Source: Thioclava dalianensis (lineage in GTDB: Bacteria > Pseudomonadota > Alphaproteobacteria > Rhodobacterales > Rhodobacteraceae). Taken from it: a stretch of 64,000 bases of DNA. Position 1 is the stretch's first letter. Every line of letters starts with the position of its first letter. The stretch spans positions 62,001 to 126,000 of the forward strand of contig NZ_JHEH01000008.1 in NCBI RefSeq assembly GCF_000715505.1, given 5' to 3'. A program made the position numbers and the translations under genes. The notes beneath the pieces were generated by a model. It ran no database searches and was not told the DNA's origin. It saw only the letters and a program-made list of their open reading frames with translations. Shown one piece after another: positions 8,394 through 19,117 of the stretch.

Positions 8394-9287
8394 TCAGCCC
8401 GCGACAGAGGCCGCGTGGATTTCGGTGATCGCCTCACCGATTTTCGCGTTGAAGTCGTCGTCCGACTGCTGTGCGCTCAGCCCTTCGGTCAGCGCGCGCG
8501 AGAAAGAGGCGATCATGCCGGTATTCTGCGCAAGCCGCGCATTGGCCTCGTCGCGCGAATAGCCACCCGAGAGCGCCACGACCTTGAGGACGCGCGGGTG
8601 ATCGACCAGCGGCTTATAGTGGTTCGCGGTTTCGGGCAGCGTCAGCTTCAGCATGACCTGACGGTCTTCGGGCAGGCTGTCGAGATGGCTCAGGATCTCG
8701 GCCAGCAGCATCTCTTCGGCCTCGGCCTTATCCGAGATTGAGATCGTCACCTCGGGCTCAAGGATCGGCATCAAGCCGTGATCGAGAACCTGCGCGCCAA
8801 GTTCGAATTGCTGGGCCACGATGGCCTTGATGCCGCCGGGATTGGCCGCCGAGATCACCGAGCGCTCTTTGGTGCCAAAAATCCCCGCCTTCGCCGCGCG
8901 CGAGAGCAGATCGTCGAGGCCCGGGATCGGCTTGAGCATCTGCACGCCATGCTCTTCGGCCTCTAGGCCCTTGTCGATCTTGAGGAAGGGCACCACACCG
9001 CAGGTTTCCCAAAGATAGGTGGCGGTGGGGGTGCCATCGATCGCGCGGTCCATCGTCTGCTCGAACAGGATCGCGCCCACAACCTTGCCGCTCGAGAAGG
9101 CCGGTGCCTTGATGATCCGGCTGCGCATCTCGTGAATCAGATCGAACATTTCGCTCTCGGATCCGTAGGCGTCCTCCTCGATTCCATACAGCCGCAGCGC
9201 TTTCGGGGTCGAGCCGCCCGACTGGTCGAGCGCTGCGATAAAACCATCCCCTTCACGCATTTTCTCGGTTTGCTGGGCATTCGACAT
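8394..9287 (-). CDS. Fructose-bisphosphate aldolase, class I
   Basis: Schiff-base (metal-independent) aldolase that splits or forms fructose 1,6-bisphosphate in glycolysis, gluconeogenesis and the Calvin cycle. The 297-residue protein carries the family landmarks ALDQSGGSTPKAL near the N-terminus, ILFEQTMD, and the lysine strand VMLKLTLPE. The start at 9287 (MSNAQQTEKMREGDG) is chosen because AAGGAT lies just upstream and the longer frame (to 9410) has no aldolase similarity. It follows pgk on the same strand with a 197-bp gap containing a strong hairpin, so it probably has its own promoter. Confidence 0.92.
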   Translation of the reverse strand: MSNAQQTEKMREGDGFIAALDQSGGSTPKALRLYGIEEDAYGSESEMFDLIHEMRSRIIKAPAFSSGKVVGAILFEQTMDRAIDGTPTATYLWETCGVVPFLKIDKGLEAEEHGVQMLKPIPGLDDLLSRAAKAGIFGTKERSVISAANPGGIKAIVAQQFELGAQVLDHGLMPILEPEVTISISDKAEAEEMLLAEILSHLDSLPEDRQVMLKLTLPETANHYKPLVDHPRVLKVVALSGGYSRDEANARLAQNTGMIASFSRALTEGLSAQQSDDDFNAKIGEAITEIHAASVAG

Positions 9288-9443
9288 GGCGCATATCCTT
9301 TTGCGAAATATTCCGTCAGGAACTGGATATGGAGCGCAATGCTGCAATGCAACGCTGGTGGCGCTAACAGATGAAAATCGATGGATTTTCGCTCCTTCCG
9401 GGTCACGCAATGCTCGGAATTTCGCTCAGTGAGGCACTGTCTG

Positions 9444-9477
9444 CACGGGGCCTGAGCCGTTGATGTCAGGCCCCGTG
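9444..9477 (-). terminator. 12-bp GC-rich hairpin between pgk and the aldolase gene
   Basis: Perfect inverted repeat CACGGGGCCTGA / TCAGGCCCCGTG with a 10-base loop, starting 8 bases after the pgk stop. There is no T-run on the minus strand, so it may act as a 3'-end-protecting or attenuating structure rather than a classical terminator. Confidence 0.6.
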
Positions 9478-9484
9478 GGCGGGC

Positions 9485-10678
9485 TTAGCCCTGATTGAGT
9501 GCGGCCACGCCCGGAAGTTCCTTGCCTTCCATCCATTCGAGGAAGGCACCGCCTGCGGTGGAGATATAGGTGAAGTCTTTCGCCGCATCCGCCTTGTTGA
9601 GCGCCGACACGGTATCGCCGCCGCCCGCCACCGAGATCAGCGATCCCGCGCGGGTGAGTTCAGCCGCCTTCGCCGCTGCCGCATTGGTGGCCGCATCGAA
9701 GGGCGCGATCTCGAAGGCGCCCAGCGGTCCGTTCCAGATCAGCGTGCGGCTGTCCTCGAAGACCTTTGCGATTGCGGCGACCGTATCGGGCCCGGCATCA
9801 AGGATCATCGCATCGGACGGGCAGGCGTCGGCGGGCACGGTTTCATTCTCGGCACCGGCTTTGAACTCGCGCGCGCAGACCACGTCGATGGGCAGGTGGA
9901 TCTCGCAGCCCGCTGATTTCGCCTTTTCAATGATCTCGCGGGCGGTCTCGGCCATGTCATGCTCGGCCAGCGATTTGCCGACATCCACACCTTTGGCCAC
10001 AAGGAAGGTATTGGCCATGCCGCCGCCGATCACCAGATGATCGACCTTGCTCACAAGATTGCCCAGCAGATCGAGCTTGGTCGAGACCTTGGCCCCGCCC
10101 ACAATCGCCACCACGGGGCGCTGCGGATCGCCAAGGGCGGCCTCCAGCGCCTTGAGTTCGGCCTCCATCAGGCGCCCGGCCACCGAGGGCAGCACATGGG
10201 TGATCGCCTCGGTCGAGGCATGCGCGCGGTGCGCAGCTGAGAAGGCGTCATTGACATAGATCTGACCCAGCGCGCCCATCGAGGCTGCAAACTGCGCGTC
10301 ATTGGTTTCTTCGCCCGGATGGAAGCGGGTGTTCTCCATCAGCAGAACTTCGCCGTCGCCGAGCGCCGCCACCGCGCGCTTGGCAGGACCGCCGACCGTG
10401 TCTTCCGCGAATTTCACCGGCACGCCGAGCGCCGCTTGCAGGGCGGGGACCAGCGGCTTGAGGCTCATCTCGGGGACGACCTCGCCCTTGGGGCGGCCAA
10501 AATGGGCCAGCAGGACGGGCTTGCCGCCTTTTTCAAGAATATCGTGGATCGTGGGGACGATTTTGCGGATGCGCGTGTCATCCGTCACTTCGCCATTTTC
10601 CACCGGCACGTTGATATCGACGCGCACCAAAACGACCTTGCCCGCAAGATCGACCTCGTCGAGGGTTTTCCAAGCCAT
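9485..10678 (-). CDS. pgk: Phosphoglycerate kinase
   Basis: Transfers phosphate between 1,3-bisphosphoglycerate and ADP in central carbon metabolism. The protein has 397 residues, the usual bacterial length. It shows the N-terminal signature [28 protein letters not shown], the [10 protein letters not shown] loop, and the C-terminal nucleotide-binding region [11 protein letters not shown]. The start at 10678 ([11 protein letters not shown]) has GGGAGA upstream; twelve upstream in-frame residues are probably not translated. It is divergent from ppiB with 182 bp between the starts, which must hold both promoters. Confidence 0.96.
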   Translation of the reverse strand: MAWKTLDEVDLAGKVVLVRVDINVPVENGEVTDDTRIRKIVPTIHDILEKGGKPVLLAHFGRPKGEVVPEMSLKPLVPALQAALGVPVKFAEDTVGGPAKRAVAALGDGEVLLMENTRFHPGEETNDAQFAASMGALGQIYVNDAFSAAHRAHASTEAITHVLPSVAGRLMEAELKALEAALGDPQRPVVAIVGGAKVSTKLDLLGNLVSKVDHLVIGGGMANTFLVAKGVDVGKSLAEHDMAETAREIIEKAKSAGCEIHLPIDVVCAREFKAGAENETVPADACPSDAMILDAGPDTVAAIAKVFEDSRTLIWNGPLGAFEIAPFDAATNAAAAKAAELTRAGSLISVAGGGDTVSALNKADAAKDFTYISTAGGAFLEWMEGKELPGVAALNQG

Positions 10679-10860
10679 ATACGTAATCTCCCTGTGCCGT
10701 TTGGTCCGCTGCATTCGGCACGAACCGGCCTACGGTCGCCCCGAACTTGCCGATATGGCGGGGTAAGGTCAACGGCTCGTGGCCTGTCGTGGGCGCTTTG
10801 CTCTTGCGAGTGACCCTTGTGCCCTTCTATGGTCCAGCCGAATGCCAAAGGAGGTTACTC

Positions 10861-11367
10861 ATGGCCGAGATTAAAGATCCGGAAAACACCATTATCATCG
10901 AGCTGAAGGATGGCCGGGTGGTCATCGAACTGCTCGCAGATGTTGCGCCTAAACATGCCGAGCGCATGAAGCAGCTTGCCCGTGACGGCGCCTATGACAA
11001 CGTGGCCTTTCACCGGGTGATCGATGGCTTCATGGCCCAGACCGGCGATGTGGCTAATGCCAATATGGAAAAAGACTACAATCCGGGGCGCGCCGGAACG
11101 GGCGGTTCGAAATATCCTGACCTGCCTGCGGAATTCTCCAAACTGCCGCATGATCGCGGGACGCTTGGCGCTGCGCGCTCGGCCAACCCGAACTCTGCCA
11201 ATTCGCAGTTCTTCATCAATTTCGGCGACAACCATTTCCTCAACGGTCAGTACACGGTCTATGGCCGCGTGATCGAAGGGATGGAGCATGTCGACAAGAT
11301 CGCGCGCGGCGAGCCGCCGAAAAGCCCCGACCGCATGGTGTCGGTGAAGGTGGCCGCCGATGCGTAA
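10861..11367 (+). CDS. ppiB: Peptidyl-prolyl cis-trans isomerase, cyclophilin type (cytoplasmic)
   Basis: Catalyses proline isomerisation during protein folding. The 168 residues form one cyclophilin domain with FHRVIDGFMAQTGDV, SANSQFFINFGDN and the closing HVDKIARGEPP region. No signal peptide is present, so it is cytoplasmic. The start follows AAAGGAGGTTACTC, an almost ideal ribosome site. It overlaps the next cyclophilin gene by 8 bases. Confidence 0.94.
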   Translation: MAEIKDPENTIIIELKDGRVVIELLADVAPKHAERMKQLARDGAYDNVAFHRVIDGFMAQTGDVANANMEKDYNPGRAGTGGSKYPDLPAEFSKLPHDRGTLGAARSANPNSANSQFFINFGDNHFLNGQYTVYGRVIEGMEHVDKIARGEPPKSPDRMVSVKVAADA

Positions 11368-11950
11368 AATTTCCCGTCGTACCGTTTTCGCCGCCGCTTT
11401 CGCACTCGCGGCCCCCGCAGCCTTTGCGCAGGACGCCGCCAAGGATGGTCCCGGCCCCAATCTCGTGCTTGAGATCGGTGGTTCGGTCACCGGCAAGGTC
11501 GTGATCGATCTCGACACGGCCGATGCGCCGAAATCCGCAGAGCGCCTAGAGAAGCTGGCCACTGAGGGCAAGTATGACGGGGTGGTCTTCCACCGCGTGA
11601 TCGACGGCTTCATGGCGCAGACCGGCGATGTTCAGTTCGGCAAACGGGGTGGCGACACGTCGATGGCGGGGATGGGCGGCTCGAGCCTGCCCGATCTGCC
11701 CGCTGAGTTTTCGAACAAGCCCTTCGTGCGCGGCACGGTCGGCATGGCGCGCTCCTCCGATCCGAACTCGGGCAATTCGCAGTTCTTCATCATGTTCGCC
11801 TCCGCGCCCCATCTGGACGGGCAATATACCGTCGTGGGTCACGTGATCTCGGGCATGGATGTGGTCGACAAGATCAAGAAGGGCGATTCCGCGCAGAACG
11901 GCGCCGTTCAGGACCCCGATTACATCGTGAAAGCCACGGTCGAGAAATAA
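11360..11950 (+). CDS. Peptidyl-prolyl cis-trans isomerase, cyclophilin type (periplasmic)
   Basis: Paralogue of the preceding gene (FHRVIDGFMAQTGDV is identical), but it begins with a signal peptide (MRKISRRTVFAAAFALAAPAAFAQ, cleavage after AFA) and so should act in the periplasm. The 'SRRTVF' segment is twin-arginine-like, though a Sec route is equally possible. The 196 residues include SGNSQFFIMFASA. Overlap with the upstream gene indicates coupled translation of a cytoplasmic/periplasmic pair made by tandem duplication. Confidence 0.93.
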   Translation: MRKISRRTVFAAAFALAAPAAFAQDAAKDGPGPNLVLEIGGSVTGKVVIDLDTADAPKSAERLEKLATEGKYDGVVFHRVIDGFMAQTGDVQFGKRGGDTSMAGMGGSSLPDLPAEFSNKPFVRGTVGMARSSDPNSGNSQFFIMFASAPHLDGQYTVVGHVISGMDVVDKIKKGDSAQNGAVQDPDYIVKATVEK

Positions 11951-11973
11951 CGCAGCCTGTCTAGGGCTGGAAG

Positions 11974-12010
11974 GCAGGGCCGGGGGCATTCCCCGGCCCT
12001 GCGTCGTTTT
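11974..12010 (+). terminator. Intrinsic terminator after the cyclophilin pair
   Basis: An 11-bp stem CAGGGCCGGGG / CCCCGGCCCTG with a 5-base loop is followed by cgtcgtttt. It lies 25 bases past the stop. Confidence 0.8.
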
Positions 12011-12073
12011 GCGCGCGGTTTTGGAGGCGCGCACGCGGTCGGGAGGGCGTCGGCCTGTATTCTGCGCGCGCAC

Positions 12074-12093
12074 CTGTCTCAGCGCTGAGACAG
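12074..12093. promoter_or_regulatory. Perfect 20-bp palindrome, likely operator upstream of aldehyde dehydrogenase
   Basis: CTGTCTCAGCGCTGAGACAG is a perfect inverted repeat 111 bases before the aldehyde dehydrogenase start. A half-site copy (GTCTCAG) recurs at 12124-12130, 48 bp downstream. Paired dyads at this distance fit an activator binding site. The binding protein is unknown; the AraC gene at 14154 is a candidate by proximity only. Confidence 0.55.
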
Positions 12094-12203
12094 ACAAGCG
12101 GTCGAGGCCGCTTTGCCCCTCTAGTCTCAGGGCTTAGCTGCGTACACACTCAGAGCATGGCCCGCACCCCTCATCTGCGGGAAACACTCTGGGAGGAGAC
12201 ACC

Positions 12204-13733
<1,530 letters not shown>

Positions 13734-13752
13734 TCCGTACCCTCCCCGGAGC

Positions 13753-13784
13753 GGGGCTGCACCTATCAGGTGCGGCCCCCTTTT
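13753..13784 (+). terminator. Terminator/attenuator between aldehyde dehydrogenase and DUF779 genes
   Basis: An 11-bp stem (GGGGCTGCACC / GGTGCGGCCCC, one G-T pair) is followed directly by CTTTT. It lies 20 bases after the dehydrogenase stop and 28 bases before the DUF779 start, so it should lower DUF779 expression relative to the enzyme. Confidence 0.8.
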
Positions 13785-13811
13785 GGCATTTTGCAAAGAA
13801 GGAGCGCGGCA

Positions 13812-14147
13812 ATGACCACAGTGTCAGCGACCCCGAGCGCGTTGAAGTTGATCGAAGAGATCGTGGCCGATCACGGGCCGGTCCTGTTTCACCAATCGGG
13901 CGGGTGTTGCGATGGCTCCGCTCCGATGTGCTATCCGCAGGGCGAGTTTCATCTGGGGGCAGGCGATGTCCACTTGGGCGATATCGGCGGAATGCCGGTC
14001 TATATTTCCGGGCCGCAATATGAGGCGTGGAAACATACCGATCTGATCATCGACGCGATTCCCGGTCTGATGGGCGGGCAGTTCAGCCTCGATAACGGGC
14101 GCGATATGCGCTTTCTGACCCGCTCGGAGATCTGCGAGCGGCCCTGA
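13812..14147 (+). CDS. DUF779 domain protein
   Basis: A 111-residue protein of the DUF779 family, whose function is unknown. It contains the hallmark FHQSGGCCDGSAPMC, a cysteine cluster that looks metal- or thiol-reactive. GAAGGAGCGCGGCA precedes the start. Genes of this family are often found beside acetaldehyde-type dehydrogenases, as here, which suggests an accessory role in aldehyde oxidation (inference). A terminator-like hairpin separates the two genes. Confidence 0.88.
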   Translation: MTTVSATPSALKLIEEIVADHGPVLFHQSGGCCDGSAPMCYPQGEFHLGAGDVHLGDIGGMPVYISGPQYEAWKHTDLIIDAIPGLMGGQFSLDNGRDMRFLTRSEICERP

Positions 14148-14153
14148 GCCGCC

Positions 14154-14975
14154 TTAGCCGTTGCGGCGAAAATCGACGGGTGTCTTGCCGGTCTTGGCGT
14201 GGAAGGCGCGGGTGAAATAGGCGGGGCTGGTATAGCCCAGCCGGGCTGCGATGTCCTTGACCGGAATCCGGGTGTCGCGCAGCAATTCGCGCGCCTCGTA
14301 GAGACGGCGCTCCTGCAGCATCTCGGAGGCACCTTTGCCGCAGCTCTCGCGGCAGGCGCGGGTGAGATGGGTGACGGTGACGCCCAGCTCTCCGGCCAGC
14401 TCCGCCACGCCTGTATGCGCGCGGAAGTCCCGCTCGACCAAAGCCGAATAGCGCGACACCAGACGGCGCGCAGCCGAGGGCTTGATCGCGGCCGTCTCGT
14501 TGCTGGCGATCTGGCGCTCGAGCCAGACGCTCACGAGGCCCAGCTGATGGTGCAGCGCGCGGTCCGCGGCGGGGCGGTCGCTGTCGATCTCGCGGCTGAC
14601 CGCTTCGAGGATCGAGCCGATCTCGCCCTGCGCCACCGCATCGCGCACCCGCAGGTGATGAGCGGCATGGGGCAGCTCGATTTCGGTGTCGCGCCCGAAG
14701 AAGACGACTTGACCCTGCGGTTGCGATCCCAGCTCATAGGAATGCATGACGCCCGGCGGAATGAAGATCAGATTATTGGGGCCGTAGCCGCGTGTGACCC
14801 CGCCCAGCGTGACCCGGCCCTGACCGCGGGTGAACCACAAAAGGCAGGGCTCCGAGAGCGCGCGCATCGCCTCGACCCGCCAGCGCCCGGCCTTGGCCAG
14901 CCGGTTGAACGCGGTCACGCGGGGTTTGGTGAGGTTGGGCAGTTGAGGCTCGGTCGTCTGTGGCGCGGTCGCCAT
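14154..14975 (-). CDS. AraC family transcriptional regulator
   Basis: One-component regulator with an N-terminal cupin-like sensor (RGQGRVTLGGVTRGYGPNNLIFIPPGVMHSYEL) and two C-terminal helix-turn-helix motifs (VAELAGELGVTVTHLTRACR and VKDIAARLGYTSPAYFTRAF). It is convergent with the DUF779 gene, whose stop is 6 bases away. The ATG at 14975 gives 273 residues. A GTG at 15041 in the same frame would add 22 low-complexity residues; neither has a strong ribosome site. By position it may control the aldehyde dehydrogenase (inference). Confidence 0.88.
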   Translation of the reverse strand: MATAPQTTEPQLPNLTKPRVTAFNRLAKAGRWRVEAMRALSEPCLLWFTRGQGRVTLGGVTRGYGPNNLIFIPPGVMHSYELGSQPQGQVVFFGRDTEIELPHAAHHLRVRDAVAQGEIGSILEAVSREIDSDRPAADRALHHQLGLVSVWLERQIASNETAAIKPSAARRLVSRYSALVERDFRAHTGVAELAGELGVTVTHLTRACRESCGKGASEMLQERRLYEARELLRDTRIPVKDIAARLGYTSPAYFTRAFHAKTGKTPVDFRRNG

Positions 14976-15144
14976 CGCCTGCGCCTTGCGGGGCGAGGGG
15001 GTCTGGAATTGCGACAGCGGCGGAGTGGAGAAAAGTTTCACTTATACGACCTATCCGATGAGCTTCGGTCCCGGAGACTACGCCTGTCGCCCTTTCAAAC
15101 CAACAAATTTTCAACCATTCGCCTGCGGCCCTGTGGCGCGCGGG

Positions 15145-16023
15145 TCACGCGCACGCGATCTTGTGCCATGCCTTCATCCGACTACGAAACCAAGTGCGTT
15201 GCCGCTTGGCATATTGGCGGGAAGCCGCCTGTGCGCGGCTGCGGGCCTCGTCAAGCGAGAGGTCTCCGCGCAGATGGGCGATCAATTCCGGCGCCCCGAT
15301 GGCCTTCGCCCAGAGCGCATCCGCGTCCCAGATCGATTCGACCGCGCGCACCTCGTCGAGCGTGCCCTGCGCGAGCATCTGATCGAAACGTCGGTCGATG
15401 CGTCGGGCCAGCCAGTCGCGCTCGGCCTCCAGCACCAGCGGCGCGCAGCGCGCCAGCGGCAAGAGCGGCGCGGGCGTGCGGTCTTGCCACGCGGCCAGCC
15501 CGTCTCCCGTCGTGCGCTGCACCTCCCAAGCGCGCTGCACGCGCATCGGGTTTTGCACATCTATCCGCGCCCGTGTGTCGGGATCGAGCGCGGCCAGCAT
15601 GGGCGCTGTGCCGTCACGCGTGCGCAACGCATCGGCCTCGGCGCGGATCGCGGGCGGCGTGGCGGGGATCTGGGCCAGCCCTTCGGTAAGCGCCGTGAAA
15701 TAGAGCCCCGTGCCGCCGACAATGATCGGGCGCGGCCCCTGATCGAGAAGCGCGGCGATCTCACGCAGCCACGCGCCCACGGAATACGCCTCGCCCGGCG
15801 CCTTGTGGCCGTAGAGCAGATGCGGGGCGCGGGCCTCTTCACCCAGAGAGGGGCGCGCCGAGAGCAGCCGCCAGCATGACCAGACCTGAAGCGCATCGGC
15901 ATTCACCACGACGCCGCCTTGCGTCTGCGCGATCTCAAGCGCCAGCGCGGATTTTCCGCTCGCGGTCGGGCCTGCGATCAGGATCGGGGTGTGTGGCTCG
16001 ATTTCAGGCAGGGATTGCAACAT
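15145..16023 (-). CDS. miaA: tRNA dimethylallyltransferase
   Basis: Adds a dimethylallyl group to adenosine 37 of tRNAs that read UNN codons. The 292 residues begin with the P-loop GPTASGKS (residues 18-25), followed by [19 protein letters not shown] and the C-terminal [12 protein letters not shown] tRNA-contact segment. It is divergent from pyrH with 125 bp between starts. Confidence 0.95.
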   Translation of the reverse strand: MLQSLPEIEPHTPILIAGPTASGKSALALEIAQTQGGVVVNADALQVWSCWRLLSARPSLGEEARAPHLLYGHKAPGEAYSVGAWLREIAALLDQGPRPIIVGGTGLYFTALTEGLAQIPATPPAIRAEADALRTRDGTAPMLAALDPDTRARIDVQNPMRVQRAWEVQRTTGDGLAAWQDRTPAPLLPLARCAPLVLEAERDWLARRIDRRFDQMLAQGTLDEVRAVESIWDADALWAKAIGAPELIAHLRGDLSLDEARSRAQAASRQYAKRQRTWFRSRMKAWHKIACA

Positions 16024-16148
16024 TTGGTCTCGTTCTGCGGATGTCTGCGCGCAACTGTCATATCGCCGCGCGCGAGAGGTTGAACCCGGCCCCCATTTGC
16101 GACATTTTGCCCCGCGATGACAACCGTCCGAGCCGAGGGGACACCACC

Positions 16149-16880
16149 ATGAGCGACGAGACTCACCCGCAACCCAAATATAAGCGTGTCCTGCTCAAGA
16201 TTTCGGGCGAGGCGCTGATGGGCAATCAGGGCTACGGGCTGCACCCGCCGACCGTTGCGCGCATCGCCCAAGAGGTCAAGTCGGTGCAAGAAATGGGCGT
16301 CGAGATCTGCATGGTCATCGGCGGCGGCAACATCTTTCGCGGGCTTGCGGGCTCGGCGCAGGGGATGGAGCGCACGACCGCCGATTACATGGGGATGCTC
16401 GCCACGGTGATGAACGCGCTTGGCATGCAGGCCCAGCTTGAAGCGCTGGGGCTCCATACGCGGGTGATCTCGGCGATTCCGATGGATGAGGTCTGCGAGC
16501 CCTATATCCGCCGCCGCGCCGTGCGCCACCTCGAGAAAAAGCGGATCTGCATCTTCGCGGCGGGCACGGGGAACCCGTATTTCACCACCGATACGGCGGC
16601 GACGCTGCGCGCCAATGAGATGAATTGCGAGGCGATCTTCAAGGGCACCAAGGTGGATGGGGTCTATGACAAGGACCCGATGAAATTCGACGATGCGACT
16701 CGCTATGACACCGTAAGCTATGACGAGGTCTTGCAGAAAAATCTGGGCGTGATGGATGCCTCGGCGATTGCGCTGGCGCGCGACAACAACAAGCCGATCG
16801 TGGTCTTCTCGCTTGACGAGCCGGGCGGCTTTCGCGGAATCCTTGCAGGGCAGGGCACTTACACGCTTGTTAAGGGCTAA
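16149..16880 (+). CDS. pyrH: Uridylate kinase (UMP kinase)
   Basis: Phosphorylates UMP to UDP for pyrimidine nucleotide supply. The 243 residues start [15 protein letters not shown] and contain [23 protein letters not shown] and GVYDKDP, all diagnostic for bacterial PyrH. The start at 16149 is chosen over the longer upstream frame because homology begins there. It opens a conserved run (pyrH-frr-uppS-cdsA-dxr-rseP-bamA). Confidence 0.96.
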   Translation: MSDETHPQPKYKRVLLKISGEALMGNQGYGLHPPTVARIAQEVKSVQEMGVEICMVIGGGNIFRGLAGSAQGMERTTADYMGMLATVMNALGMQAQLEALGLHTRVISAIPMDEVCEPYIRRRAVRHLEKKRICIFAAGTGNPYFTTDTAATLRANEMNCEAIFKGTKVDGVYDKDPMKFDDATRYDTVSYDEVLQKNLGVMDASAIALARDNNKPIVVFSLDEPGGFRGILAGQGTYTLVKG

Positions 16881-16976
16881 GCGCGGGCAAGACGCGCGCA
16901 CGCAAATGCTATCTTTCGCCTCGGCTCTGCGCTAAACCAAGCCCCGAGGCCGCAACCAAAGACGGAAAAAACAACA

Positions 16977-17540
16977 ATGTCCGACGAGATTGAGATCGAC
17001 ACCGACGACCTTGAACATCGCATGAAGGGCGCCATGACCGCGCTCAAGCACGAATTCGCGTCCCTGCGTACCGGGCGCGCCTCGGCCTCGATGGTCGAGC
17101 CGGTAATGGTCGATGCCTATGGGGCGATGACGCCGATCAACCAAGTGGGCACGGTCAACGTGCCCGAGCCGCGGATGGTCACGGTCAATGTCTGGGACAA
17201 AGGCTTGGTCAACAAGGTTGAGAAGGCGATCCGGGAGAGCGGTCTGGGGATCAACCCGCAGACCAACGGCACGATCATCATGCTGCCGATCCCCGAGCTG
17301 AACGAAGAGCGCCGCCGCGAGCTGACCAAGGTCGCTGCCCAATATGCCGAGCATGCCCGCGTCGCGATCCGCAATGTGCGCCGCGATGGCATGGATCAGA
17401 TCAAGAAGGCCAAGGCCGCTGGGATGTCGGAAGATGACGTGAAGTTCTGGGAGCAGAGCGTGCAGGAGCTGACCGACACCCATACCGGGCATGTCGACAA
17501 GGCGCTTGAGGAAAAACAAGCCGAAATCATGCAAGTCTGA
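16977..17540 (+). CDS. frr: Ribosome recycling factor
   Basis: Splits post-termination ribosomes together with EF-G. The 187 residues include [20 protein letters not shown] near the N-terminus and the C-terminal helical segment [12 protein letters not shown]. It is in the conserved position directly after pyrH. Confidence 0.96.
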   Translation: MSDEIEIDTDDLEHRMKGAMTALKHEFASLRTGRASASMVEPVMVDAYGAMTPINQVGTVNVPEPRMVTVNVWDKGLVNKVEKAIRESGLGINPQTNGTIIMLPIPELNEERRRELTKVAAQYAEHARVAIRNVRRDGMDQIKKAKAAGMSEDDVKFWEQSVQELTDTHTGHVDKALEEKQAEIMQV

Positions 17541-17560
17541 GGCGAAAGGGCCCCTAAGCC

Positions 17561-18319
17561 ATGGCGCTTCGCAAAGACAAGACGGATCGTAAGGTCGCGA
17601 CATCCGAGATCACCGATTACGGTGTGCCTCATGTTGCCATCATTATGGATGGCAACGGGCGTTGGGCCAAGAAGCGCGGCTGGCCGCGTCTGGCGGGTCA
17701 TCGCAAGGGGGCCGAGCAGATCAAGAAGATCGTGCGTGAGGCGCCCGATCTGGGCATCCGCTACATGACGATCTACGCCTTCTCGACCGAGAACTGGAAA
17801 CGCTCGCTGATCGAGGTTCTGGGTCTGATGAAGATGTTTCGCTTCATGATCCGTCGGGAGGCCGATGCGCTGGCCGCCGAAGGGGTGCATCTGCGCTTCA
17901 TCGGGGACCGCTCGCGGCTTGATCCGGCGCTGCGCGAGACGATGGACCAGATCGAGGACCGCACGCGCGGCAATACCCGCCTGACCTTGGCGGTTGCGAT
18001 CAATTATGGTGGCCGCGATGAGCTGCGCCGGGCTGCGGCCCAACTGGCGATCGATCATGCGTCGGGCAAGATCGGCGCCGATGAGCTGGATGATGCCGCA
18101 CTGGCCGCACGGCTCGACACCGCAGGCATGCCCGACCCGGATCTGGTGATCCGCACCTCTGGCGAGACCCGGATCTCGAATTTCCTCTCATGGCAGGCGG
18201 CCTATGCGGAATATGAGTTCACCGAGACGCTCTGGCCCGATTTCACGGTCGAAGAATTGACCGAGATCCTGTCGCGCTTTGGCAATCGGGACCGGCGCTA
18301 TGGTGGGGTCAAGACGTGA
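17561..18319 (+). CDS. uppS: Undecaprenyl diphosphate synthase
   Basis: Cytosolic cis-prenyltransferase that makes the C55 lipid carrier for peptidoglycan and surface polysaccharides. The 252 residues carry the signature IIMDGNGRWAKKRG with catalytic Asp30, YAFSTENWKR, and RTSGETRISNFLSWQAAYAE. The stop overlaps the cdsA start. It supplies the lipid carrier that the flippase and glycan genes at 45-50 kb would probably use. Confidence 0.95.
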   Translation: MALRKDKTDRKVATSEITDYGVPHVAIIMDGNGRWAKKRGWPRLAGHRKGAEQIKKIVREAPDLGIRYMTIYAFSTENWKRSLIEVLGLMKMFRFMIRREADALAAEGVHLRFIGDRSRLDPALRETMDQIEDRTRGNTRLTLAVAINYGGRDELRRAAAQLAIDHASGKIGADELDDAALAARLDTAGMPDPDLVIRTSGETRISNFLSWQAAYAEYEFTETLWPDFTVEELTEILSRFGNRDRRYGGVKT

Positions 18320-19113
18320 GCACGCAGCGGCTTTCGGGCAAATGGGGCGATCTCGTGCCCCGGCTCAGCTCGAGCCTCGTGATGATCCTCGTGGGGGTCG
18401 CTGCGATCTGGTGGGGCGGGGCGATCTTTGCCGCGCTGGCCGTGCTGGTCTGTGGCGTGATGGTCTGGGAGCTGATCGTGATGCTGCGCCCCGAGCGTCC
18501 CGGCAAGGCTATAGGCATGGGGCTGGTGGCTGCCGCCCTTCTGACGCTGGTCTTCGTGCTGCATGAGCCGATGGGACTGGTCTATCTGCTGATCGTTCCG
18601 ATCATGACGGCGGTGATCGCAACGGGGCGGCGCATGGTCGGGGCGGGCTATTCTCTGGCGCTGATGCTCACCGGCTACGGGCTGGTCGCGCTGCGCGAGG
18701 GTGCGGGCGTGGGGGCGATCACATGGATCGTCGCAATCGTCGTTGTCTCTGATATTTCAGGATATTTCATCGGTCGCCTCGTGGGTGGGCCAAAATTCTG
18801 GCCGCGGATCTCGCCCAAGAAAACATGGTCGGGAACCGTTGCCGGCTGGGTCGGTGCGGTGCTCGTGGGGCTGGTTTTCGTAGAGATCGGTGCCAGTTGG
18901 CAGATGCTCTGGATCTCGCCGCTTCTGGCCTTCGCGGGCCAGCTGGGCGATATCGCGGAAAGCGCGCTCAAGCGGGCAGCGGGCGTGAAGGACAGCTCGA
19001 CGCTGATCCCCGGCCATGGCGGCGTGCTGGATCGCTTCGATGCGCTGACGGGCGCTGTGATCGTGCTGATCGTGCTGAGCCAGTTTATGCCCCTGCCTTT
19101 GTCGGGGCTTTGA
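18316..19113 (+). CDS. cdsA: Phosphatidate cytidylyltransferase
   Basis: Integral inner-membrane enzyme forming CDP-diacylglycerol from phosphatidic acid and CTP. The 265 residues have about eight hydrophobic segments and end with the signature SALKRAAGVKDSSTLIPG followed by HGGVLDRFDAL. It starts with GTG, overlapping the uppS stop as GTGA. Confidence 0.95.
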   Translation: MSTQRLSGKWGDLVPRLSSSLVMILVGVAAIWWGGAIFAALAVLVCGVMVWELIVMLRPERPGKAIGMGLVAAALLTLVFVLHEPMGLVYLLIVPIMTAVIATGRRMVGAGYSLALMLTGYGLVALREGAGVGAITWIVAIVVVSDISGYFIGRLVGGPKFWPRISPKKTWSGTVAGWVGAVLVGLVFVEIGASWQMLWISPLLAFAGQLGDIAESALKRAAGVKDSSTLIPGHGGVLDRFDALTGAVIVLIVLSQFMPLPLSGL

Positions 19114-19117
19114 GCGG

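Noticed and set aside
8394-10678. Calvin-cycle (cbb) operon
   Set aside because: Aldolase and pgk are adjacent, but no rubisco, phosphoribulokinase or CbbR gene is present, so a general glycolytic role is the safer reading.
12094-12203. Sigma-54 (-24/-12) promoter for the aldehyde dehydrogenase gene
   Set aside because: No GG-N10-GC arrangement with acceptable flanking bases was found, despite the activator-like palindrome.
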